NCBI RefSeq assembly: GCF_000003605.2
Contig: NW_003134351.1
Location: 134,258-198,257 of the forward strand
Direction: 5' to 3'
DNA length: 64,000 nt
Origin: Saccoglossus kowalevskii
Taxonomy: Eukaryota; Hemichordata; Enteropneusta; Harrimaniidae
Positions 57,001 to 64,000 of the stretch are shown here, piece by piece. The notes below the pieces were generated by a model. It had not been told where the DNA came from. It ran no database searches and was given only the letters and a program-made list of their open reading frames with translations. Both the position numbers and the translations under genes were made by a program. Within the stretch, counting starts at the first letter, position 1, and each line of letters opens with the position of its first letter.

Positions 57001-60000
57001 ACCATACATGGTTGTGAATGTTGCATATCTTTATCTTATAAATCCCTGACAGTATAGATACAAATGTCTGTGAATGTTTCTCTACATTCATTGTCATGTA
57101 TCCAAACCTGTTAACAGACTTATGTTATCATCTAAAATTTTAGATGTCATAATGTTGCTTTTTTTACAGATTATTTGGAAACCTCTGTTTACTTGTAGCA
57201 CAGTGGAAGAACAGCTCAACAAATTGGCAAATCTTTATCCAGGTATCTAACAATAAATTTGCTTGTGTTTTCTAGTTGTGTTTTTTAGTCTCCGCTTTTG
57301 ACTTTGCTGAGCGGAGCTTATCATATGAGTCATTGTCTGTCGTATATGTCAACTTTTTACTTTTTCGACTTCTTCTTGAAAACTACAATTCTTATTGCTT
57401 TTATACTTGGTGTATATATACCTTGGGTAGACCTCTCTTAGATTAGTTCATTTCGTGATGATATCTTCAATTCTCTTATTTTGATGAATACTTGTCATTT
57501 TTGGTAAAAAGTGATATTTTTTATTTCTTGTTGGAAACTGCAAGTCTGACGATATCTTTAACACACATTCTACATCAACATTATTAAAACTCTCATCAGT
57601 GTCATTCTAATGAGGTGGAGCTCTACATGCGAAATTACGAACATTAGTAAAATTTTTCATACATTATGGATGTTCAAATTGTCATATGCAGTTTTTTTCT
57701 TTATATGTCTTGATTAGACATGCTAAAATGTAATAAGCATATTATACTCAAAATATTATTGGGGCATCATTTTGCACATTTTTTAAATATTTTTCGACAA
57801 ATTCTTTGTTTGGATTAAATTGGCATAATCTCCCATTGCTTACAGATATTGATCATTTTTTTTTGAAAAAAATATGATTGTTAATTTTGAGAAAAATTAT
57901 AAAAGTTTCTAAGATTTCGACTTCTTACTAGAAAATTTAAACTTTTTGGTTTGCAGGTAAGCCATGTGTGAATGTTGGTAAGAAAGACCTGGACGGCAAG
58001 TCAGCTGGTTTGCATTTCATGTCTGTAGTCTTCACTCGCTACGTTCGAGATCTTGGATTCATGCATAAAAAACTGAAGAATAGTCCTCCCAAAGAATCTT
58101 TGGCATTCTTCCATGGTAACATATTTCAAGTACTCTCTCTAGCAGAGAAGAGCATTCCCAAGTCTATTGCAAAGGTAGGGTAATACGGATTTTAATTTGT
58201 ACTGATCAAATATTCGTGTTGGAGTGTATTTATGCTGCATCTCATCGATGTTGATGCTTTCATTTTTATGTGGTGTTTTAAATTTCAGTACTTTGGTGTT
58301 TTTGATTTGATGAAGACTGACTTTGAAGTATCTGTGCATGTGAATCAGCTTGCTGGGAATATATCTATTAAGGTACATTACACTATTTGTATGTAGTGTC
58401 TCTAGTTATCTTATGTGCATCATTTTGAATGTCTGATATTAGCAACTACTGTGCAGGTCAATTTCCTTATACTTTAAAGACACACATGGTAGATTTATGT
58501 AAAGGCTGAATTCCTGATTCTACATAGATTTGTATGGAAGCTAAACTCCTGACTCGCCATAAAAATAATTGCTAAGTTGCTGATTATGTGAAAGACTTCT
58601 ATCATATTTGCTCTATCAGAAGAACATCTCTTCACACATAGTGTATATATGTATATGATCAAGGATTTATAAAATTTCGCAACCGAAATCATTACAAAAA
58701 TTACATGACAAATCTACATTTCCTGAAGTTCTAATGCAAATTACCGGGAATGTTTTTGTATGGATTTTTTTTCACTGATTTTTGATAAGTAAAATAAAGG
58801 AGAAAACATGTATCCTCCTTTCAGCGACAATAAATTCCAAGCAAAAATAAAGGAATTTCCAGTGGTGTGACTGTAAAAAAAGCCGATTAATGTTCTTTTT
58901 AGATTGTTTTTGGTAGTGATCCAAGACTATATCTATATTTTTACGCAATTAAACCTTTCTAAGAGTCCACTGTGTTCTTTGACAATAATAATTAGAGTTG
59001 CGCTTGTTTCAGGCACCATCAAATTAGATCTCTTTCAGTGCTTGCAAAGTATGACAGTCCATTCCTTGTAATACCTTTATCACATATCAACAAACATGGT
59101 TGTGAAAGTTGTATACCCTTATCTTATAAATCTTTAGTATGACTTATTTTGACCATAGACCAAAAAAAAAAATGATTGTATAGGTAATGCTGAAAGTATA
59201 TCTGATATAGATATCAGCCATGTTCTTTCTTTCTTCATATCGTCTCCATGGAGATGACATCTGACATAACACTGACAAGATTTGTCTACAAATCAGATAA
59301 TGACTTACTAAAAGATTAGTCTGTGAAAGCAATTTATAATATTGTGCTGTGTTGTTGATCGAATGCTTTCCATTCATATTATTTCATGTCATGGTTCAAT
59401 TATAGGCCACATTACTAAAATTTGTAATATTTGATTTTTCATTTTCACCGCAGCAAGAATATGATGATGTGGATCTTGGCATGTCTTTGATAGATGAGTA
59501 TCAAATGGGTTTGTGGTTAAAACCTAAGAAAGTTGACCGTGCTGAAAGTCTCCCTGTACGAACGTACATGAAACGTTATCCGAATACGAGAAATCAGGTA
59601 AAATATGCGTCAAAAATAATGGATTTACTATTGCATGATGGCATTTATTTGTAGTGGTTAATAATTTTCTCTACTGAAACACCACAAATAGGGACTTATA
59701 GATTGACCTCTATTCCATCTGATTCAAAATAGCCAGTGATCATCTCCAGTCATGGACAAACTGCTTTAAACAAAACAACTTTCAAGAAATATAAAAAAAA
59801 AAAATTGCATTTTGCACTGTTGTCTATGGTATAATTGTATCTTCTTATTCCTGAAATTTGGATTGGTGACATTACATAAAAAAAATCCTGTATTATTATT
59901 GATATGAATGCTAATATTGTTGAAATATTATCTAAAAATTTACGTTTGATTGACTGTGTCTCTTATAATGCACTGCATATATAGACATATTCAGTAGTGC

Positions 60001-61398
60001 AAAATTAGAATCAGGGTCAAACAGTTTTCAGTACACATTCATACATTTATTGAATTAATTTATTGAAATATGTGTATGGTAGCTGTAAATAGAAAATTAT
60101 GAATATCGTTTATTTGTATGCTTGCTGTCCTATAATTAATAAAAGGGTCGGTAAACTATAATTACATTTATCACAGAATGACACTTTCTGTTATGTCACT
60201 CAAACCATCAATAGGCTTTCAACAAATTGCTTCTGTCTTTGTGGAACAAACAATTACAAGTATCAAGTCAAATTTTCTGATTAGATTTTGGCATACTATA
60301 TATGTATTAATTATGCGCAAGTTTTTAATTTCAATATTTTCACAAAAAAGTAAAATTCACTGAATACATGTGAACTTGAATAACAAAATAACTTATTGTT
60401 TCTCTGCCAAATTTGTGAACTTAAAACCTATTGAAATTGTTAAAAGCATCAAAATAGTGAAATTAAATGCCAGTAAAAATAAATGGTTTTACAGTATACT
60501 GTAAACCATTTTATAACACAGTACCTGCTGAAAGCCCCTTGGACTTGCCGAAATAAATGAAAAAGGCATAGACCGGCAATAATGTTAATTTCGCAAATTA
60601 GGGATTTTAAAGCAAAAGCACTCGCATACATGAAGATATTCACAATTATCTAATTTGCAATAAATTGTATTTCCAGTAACTATAAAAATGTTGACATACA
60701 ATTTTGTTGGGGGTTACCAACCTATCTTTAAAGAATATATAGTAATTGGCAGACATTTGTCAGTATTAGAATTGTTTTTAACATTGGTTGCTATGGTGGA
60801 GATTATTTGCTATACCCCAAATTGAGTAGTGTCTTTGTCAGGAAGTAAAAATGATACACAGTAGTAGTGTATGTTTCTATTAAAAATACATTTTTTTATT
60901 CAGGTGTTAAAGTTTCTGTCCACTCTGGTGCCGTACTTGAATCAAGTAGAACGATTGATGATATCTGATGCTGTACCAATGTCTAGTGATGATCTGGAAT
61001 CTTTTATACTGGAAACCATCAGAATTTTCACCAACCTTGGTGTTAAAGTTGTCCTGCCAAAAGAACTCATGTAAGTACTTACTTGTCTATTCATAGTAAT
61101 AAGTTGCACCTTTAGCAATGGATCAGTGTGAGAAGAATGAAAAGGGGACTACTTGGTTCCCTTCAGTGACAGTTTGACAACAACCAGTTTTGATGGTGAA
61201 TATACAGATCACTTTTATGTCCATCCTCTCCACATACATGTGTTGACCCTTGATTACAATTGCCATGTTTATCTATTGATTTGCAGGAAAGTTTTGAAAC
61301 CCAGAGCTGTAATACATGCTGAAAGCAAGGACAGTTTGTCTGGAGCCAGTCATCAAAGTTTCTTTACACTCGACCAGATGTTATCCTATGATTGGAAG
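48043..61398 (+). CDS. SWIM zinc finger + SNF2-helicase fusion of bacterial type, N-terminal part
   Basis: Fourteen exons join in phase to 661 codons with no stop: 48043-48101, 49323-49410, 50176-50346, 50961-51203, 52543-52709, 53232-53488, 54561-54604, 56291-56446, 57170-57242, 57957-58174, 58289-58372, 59454-59597, 60904-61070, 61287-61398. Residues 1-150 follow the bacterial SWIM family COG4279: YGKTAWGKAFLDAM, ARLGRGKSYANTGKV, then CSCPDFGNPCKH, the CxCx6CxH zinc ligands C123, C125, C132 and H134. Residues about 570-661 follow the SNF2-associated (DUF3670) region before the ATPase of bacterial YwqA/HelZ helicases: LGVKVVLPKEL and FFTLDQMLSYDWKV. The ATPase motifs are not in the window and are expected to the right. 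The middle has no domain I recognise. Every exon has a GT donor and an AG acceptor. Role unknown; zinc-dependent nucleic-acid binding with ATP-driven remodelling is an inference. Confidence 0.85.
48125..48173. repeat. Perfect 18-bp hairpin flanked by 8-bp direct repeats
   Basis: Arms 48131-48148 and 48151-48168 are exact reverse complements with a 2-base loop. GCTTGTAG occurs on both sides (48125-48132 and 48166-48173), slightly overlapping the arms. It begins about 30 bases after the exon 1 donor of the SWIM/SNF2 gene. The layout is the same as at 13719-13767. Confidence 0.8.
48246..48449 (+). mobile_element. MITE family A, full copy (forward)
   Basis: The termini TACTGTAGAATACTTTATTT and AAAATATTCCACAGTA are inverted. 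The interior reads GTGAAAATAAAATCCAGCGA followed by a 'ccctatgtttcacatt' block, which defines forward orientation here. It lies in intron 1 of the SWIM/SNF2 gene. Confidence 0.85.
48721..48907 (-). mobile_element. MITE family A, full copy (reverse)
   Basis: TACTGTGAAATACTTTATTT to AAAGTATTCTACAGTA. The interior is the reverse complement of the 48246 copy (CGCTGGATTTTATTTTCACG), so the two form a long inverted pair 270 bases apart in intron 1. Confidence 0.85.
49437..49571 (+). mobile_element. MITE family A, diverged copy (forward)
   Basis: The order of blocks (TTTTCACTTGGAATTTATAT, GGGATGAATCAGTGAAAATA, AATAAAGTATTTTATAGTG) follows the forward copy at 48246 with many substitutions and a shortened middle. 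It lies just after exon 2. Confidence 0.65.
50413..50607 (-). mobile_element. MITE family A, full copy (reverse)
   Basis: TACTGTGGAATACTTTATTT to AAAGTATTCTACAGTA, closely matching the reverse copy at 48721 and so a relatively recent insertion. It lies 66 bases after the exon 3 donor of the SWIM/SNF2 gene. Confidence 0.85.
51356..52120 (-). mobile_element. LINE 3' end with (ATT)n tail
   Basis: On the minus strand the frame 51906-51580 reads as the end of a LINE ORF2: MRENLTKFRLSDHNLKIETG, then RLCNLCDKNEVEDEYHLMM and SCKRYTPEK, with a CxxC and H/C cluster. The 3' UTR ends at an (ATT)n tail at 51356-51372. It is 5'-truncated. The left limit is clear; the right limit is not, and minus-strand open frames of doubtful origin run on to 52532. 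It lies in intron 4 of the SWIM/SNF2 gene. Confidence 0.75.
53580..54480. repeat. Dispersed repeat carrying a tandem array in its middle
   Basis: Flanks of the 53805-54190 array have the 'gatggctgaatggtagccat' and 'aatagctgactgatagccat' motifs and a 'gtgcatctgtccgtgcatgt' block, relating it to the 18540 and 38215 repeats. Right end near 'ctggatggggactt'. It fills most of intron 6 of the SWIM/SNF2 gene. Confidence 0.5.
53805..54190 (+). repeat. 54-bp tandem array, seven units
   Basis: Seven near-identical units of 54 bp, each with CTTGGTATATCCATTGAACA and TAATGGGTCCTAGGTGAT. The base after GTGAT alternates T,C,C,T,C,C,C along the array, suggesting that a three-unit block was duplicated. Confidence 0.95.
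54631..55605 (+). mobile_element. Tigger/pogo-type transposon derivative with internal gap
   Basis: Termini are CAGTGGCCCCTCGCTAAGTC and GACTTAGCGAGGGGCCACTG, perfect inverted repeats flanked by TA on both sides. Inside the left part a frame begins MSKRKLYSLFVRHKLTAIDR, the N-terminal start of a pogo-family transposase. After an assembly gap (55076-55229), the frame EKLREIIYEGGYFDEHVYN and CDETGLFWKLLPSKS gives the start of the DDE domain. It then jumps to the far C-terminal end (FIRILPDTCDDTSIN), so most of the catalytic domain is deleted. Non-autonomous. It lies in intron 7. Confidence 0.9.
55076..55229. other. Assembly gap (154 N)
   Basis: A run of N inside the Tigger-type element, probably because the repeat could not be assembled. 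The true length is unknown. Confidence 0.99.
55855..55880. repeat. Small perfect hairpin
   Basis: Arms of 11 bp (55855-55865 and 55870-55880) are exact reverse complements around a TTCT loop. A short TAAAT motif occurs on both sides, a weak hint of the direct repeats seen at 13719 and 48125. Confidence 0.6.
56580..56830. repeat. Dispersed repeat family E
   Basis: Contains two internal copies of 'tgtctgtgcatatta' plus 'agctaatttgcata', about 155 bases apart, with 'aaatctcaaaaacttctgag' between them. It matches the UNC50 intron copy at 31780-31990. Confidence 0.55.
57285..57622. mobile_element. TIR element family S copy
   Basis: The left end (TTTAGTCTCCGCTTTTGACT, then GCGGAGCTTATCATATGAGT) and unit fragments ('cagattagttcatttcgtg'-like) match family S. 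The right end is worn ('gaggtggagctctac'). It lies in intron 9 of the SWIM/SNF2 gene. Confidence 0.65.
58745..58864 (-). mobile_element. MITE family A, partial copy
   Basis: A 'tttttcactgatttttgata' block and 'cagcgacaataaattccaag', ending 'ggaatttccagtgg', match family A with several rearrangements. It lies in intron 11. Confidence 0.5.
60375..60520. repeat. Dispersed repeat, second copy
   Basis: Shares 'gcatcaaaatagtgaaatt', 'aaatgccagtaaaaataaat' and 'ggttttacagta' with the copy at 3660-3780. Its end forms a small palindrome, GGTTTTACAGTATACTGTAA. Confidence 0.45.
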
Positions 61399-63377
61399 GT
61401 ACTAGTTGTATAAGTTTTATTGCCATCAATCATGTACAAACATGTGCATTAATATTTGAACATTGTCAATCAACTCATATAAGTTATAAGTCAGTTAGGT
61501 GAGACTTTCAATAGAAAAATATCATGAGAAAGAGTTTCGCTTCATTAATTTATATTTTTATTTGTTTGTTTGTTAGTACATTGCAAAATGTTTATTATAT
61601 ATATCTGTATACATCTCAAATAGCATTGCAACCTCAATTTTTCCTGACAGAGATCTAGTGTCATTAACATGAATCAGACATTTGTAAATCATTTAATCCC
61701 TTGTGTTTGAGACATCGATCAAAGTGCAAGATTCTCTGTAATTAGAGAGTTAGAGCAATTTATTTGAAGCTGCTGAAGTTAGTTAAATCCAGATTTTCCA
61801 CTACTCATCATGCTGCCATGCATGTGTGCAATGCATTATGATTGCACTATGGGAGAGAAGTTGAATATACTATTAATCCGAAACTATTATTTCGCTTGAA
61901 TACTTGCTATTAAATTTAAACATGCTTTTTTTTTTCAAATTGTAATAATACTTGATTTACTATGAATTACAATGCATATTATTTGTCAATGTGTCCAAGG
62001 GCAAAGTTTAGAAATATCATCGCCATAGAAACCATTGTAAGATCAATAATATGCAAGTTTTACCATTTTTCAAGGACATTCAGGAACCCAAAAATTGTTT
62101 GGCTTTTTGTTCACATATTTATTATCCTTAATGCCAAGTAATGGTACTCAATAGTATTAAAAGTACAAAGAAATTACAAAATTTTCAATTCAGTCAAACC
62201 ACATTAAATATTCCTACAGATCTCCCAATCATAGGAGATTTATTAGATATATTAATTTATTTAAGTATTTCATGAAGATAAATTAAGAGGTAGTAGTAGG
62301 TTGCCATGGATACTTCAAGCATCACTTAAATTCTGATGTTGTCCCACTTTGGACTTAAGAAGCTGCCTGATTAGCTAAAACATTGGCTGCAAGACATTTA
62401 GAGTCAAGTATTATTTAAATATATGATGTTATTATGTAGAGTCATCTATCTGATTGCAGACATTATTGACAAGCGTAAATGCATGTGTACATGTAACTTA
62501 TTATCATTTAATGTTACAGTAGTACCATGGATTTGAAATACTGTAAAATACTTTATTTTCACTTGGAATTAATTTTCACTGAAAGAATGATTCATACAAA
62601 ACACCCAAAAACCCATTAATTCCAGCTAATTTAAATTGATTTTACCTACTGATAATTTAATTTATTTACTGATTGACATTTTTTAGTACCGGTAGTACAC
62701 ACACTTAAAAAAATTTGCAAATTGCAGGTATTACCATAAGTCTGATTTTAATGATGTAGACAGGTTTATATTTTTCCAAGGACACATAAAAAGGTTTCAA
62801 AATTTACTTCTTGTCTGAGAGAAAATTGAAAAAATTATATGATTTGATTTTTGTTTTGTTTTTTTTAATTTAGAATTATTCAGTAACACAACAAAAAGAG
62901 ATATATATTTTCAATGTTAACATTTATTAAATAAAGCTTTTAAATACATCTATGTATGTATAATGAAAATAATGGTATAACCATATGTAAATTAGGCATG
63001 TTAATATTCAAATTAGCTGCCATGATTGGACTTACTGCGGATGGCTTTGTTTACTTCTAACTATTATCACCTTTTACAAATTGAATTTGTTTTTCGAAAA
63101 TAAATATTAAGACCTAAGAAATTTTGTCCATTTAATTCAAAATAAACAAATAAATTATAAAATTTTGCAAAATATTAATTATCTGAATTATAGATTTTTT
63201 GGTTTGAGTAAAACATACTCCATTTTTACTACAGGCTATCAAATTTTCAAAGTCATTTTTCTAAACATTTATTGCATAAACTCAAATGTGAATGTTGAAT
63301 AATAATAATAATCAGAGACATTTTCAAAATTATGTAAAAGTGAGTATATATAATATCCCGGTTTCATAAAATGAATA
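61399..63377 (+). other. Unfinished intron of the SWIM/SNF2 gene
   Basis: After the donor at 61399 no acceptor plus open frame continuing the SNF2 family is found. The DNA is AT-rich and holds a partial MITE (62539-62635) and an X-box-like GTTGCCATGGATAC at 62300-62313. The next exon is expected beyond 64000. Confidence 0.6.
62539..62635 (+). mobile_element. MITE family A, partial copy
   Basis: TACTGTAAAATACTTTATTT followed by TTGGAATTAATTTTCACTGA and AAAGAATGATTCATACAAAA; the middle is deleted and the right terminus is lost. Confidence 0.6.
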
Positions 63378-63900
63378 CAGTGGCTCCTCGCTAAGTCGCA
63401 GGTGTCAGGATCCAAGCAAAAAACGCGACTTACCGAGGGATGTCATGAAAGAGGGAGGTCGTGCATTGTAAAACATATAAAAGCACATATAAACCCTCGG
63501 GTTAGTTAATTGATGTATCATCACATGTGTCAGGCAGTACCGGTATTCGAATAAAATCATGATTATGTTTGCTGTAAACATTGCGTTGTTTATTTTGTTT
63601 GTGGTTGATATTGATGGGTCGCTTGCTGTTGCTTGTGACTTCGACGGTAACAGCTTCCAAAATAAACCAGTTTCATCGCAATTATAAACTTGTTCGTCAA
63701 AATAACCACCTTCATAGATAATTTCTCTCAGTTTTTCGGGAAAAGTTCTGACAGTGTCAGTGTTCCCATATCGAGCTTTGCCTTGGATTGAGACTGCGTG
63801 TATCGATAGCGCGTCTTCTTTGCCATCGCAAGAACCACCCTGAACTGGCCTCAAATTCAAAGTCGTCATATCTTAGTTGTGTGCTTTGCATTGGGTGATG
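63378..63900 (-). mobile_element. Tigger/pogo-type derivative, truncated copy
   Basis: Starts with the same terminal repeat (CAGTGGCTCCTCGCTAAGTC, preceded by TA) in the opposite orientation to the 54631 copy. The minus-strand frame 63869-63405 holds FPEKLREIIYEGGYFDEQVY and NCDETGLFWKLLPSKS, preceded by a segment (ALSIHAVSIQGKARYG) that corresponds to the linker between the DNA-binding and DDE domains. It has the same internal deletion as the other copy. The 5' half and the second terminus are missing. Confidence 0.85.
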
Positions 63901-63904
63901 GGAC

Positions 63905-63962
63905 CAGATAGTGGGCTTGTGGCTTTTAATAGGGATGTGGCTTTTGATACAGATTTTACGGT
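63905..63962. mobile_element. MITE family B, end fragment
   Basis: 'gtggcttttaatagggatg' followed by 'gatacagattttacggtg' is the right end of family B. The left part is absent; the fragment abuts the truncated Tigger copy. Confidence 0.5.
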
Positions 63963-64000
63963 GCTTGCGTTTTGCATTTTTGAATAGGACAATATTCTTG

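Noticed and set aside
63405-63869. 154-codon frame as a host gene
   Set aside because: It is the minus strand of a Tigger/pogo-type transposon remnant with the family's terminal repeat.

Overview
The window is animal (metazoan) genomic DNA: AT-rich, with intron-rich genes whose exons end in GT and begin after AG, and many short DNA transposons and LINE tails. I reconstructed six protein genes by joining exons so that reading phase and family similarity agree. The gene set (WDR61, a TBC RabGAP, UNC50, SCOC) and the repeat style (many short palindromic elements, and repeats built around an 'aagatggctgccat..cggccat' motif) suggest a marine invertebrate, perhaps a deuterostome or lophotrochozoan. 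I cannot name the species from sequence alone.

Layout: 1-1387 is upstream DNA with tRNA-like SINE traces. 1388-7954 (+) is WDR61/SKI8, complete in nine coding exons. 7955-11001 is intergenic. 11002-14559 (-) is a short leucine-rich-repeat protein of 188 aa in four exons. It sits head-to-head with 14998-24070 (+), a 473-aa TBC-domain RabGAP in twelve exons. 24071-30437 is intergenic and repeat-rich. 30438-34646 (+) is UNC50, complete with seven coding exons. 34647-42244 is intergenic. 42245-47105 (-) is SCOC, complete with three coding exons and head-to-head with the next gene. 48043-61398 (+) is the N-terminal 661 codons (14 exons) of a large gene that runs off the right edge.

The right-hand gene is the most unusual object. 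Its first third resembles the bacterial SWIM zinc-finger protein family COG4279 (B. subtilis YwqB type). Its later part resembles the N-terminal region that precedes the SNF2 ATPase in the bacterial partner helicase (YwqA/HelZ type, DUF3670/SNF2-associated domain). In bacteria these are usually two adjacent genes. Here they form one spliced animal gene, and the ATPase itself is expected beyond position 64000.

The other notable layer is repeats: at least ten copies of a palindromic MITE rich in 'GAAAATAAA', a TIR element with an internal ~157-bp tandem array, two Tigger/pogo derivatives that share one internal deletion, a 54-bp seven-copy array inside another repeat, a 1.06-kb TIR element without a visible gene, two LINE 3' ends, and small perfect hairpins flanked by 8-9-bp direct repeats. 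Biologically the genes are unrelated housekeeping and trafficking functions (RNA surveillance/transcription, Rab regulation, Golgi trafficking, autophagy); their proximity does not imply a pathway.
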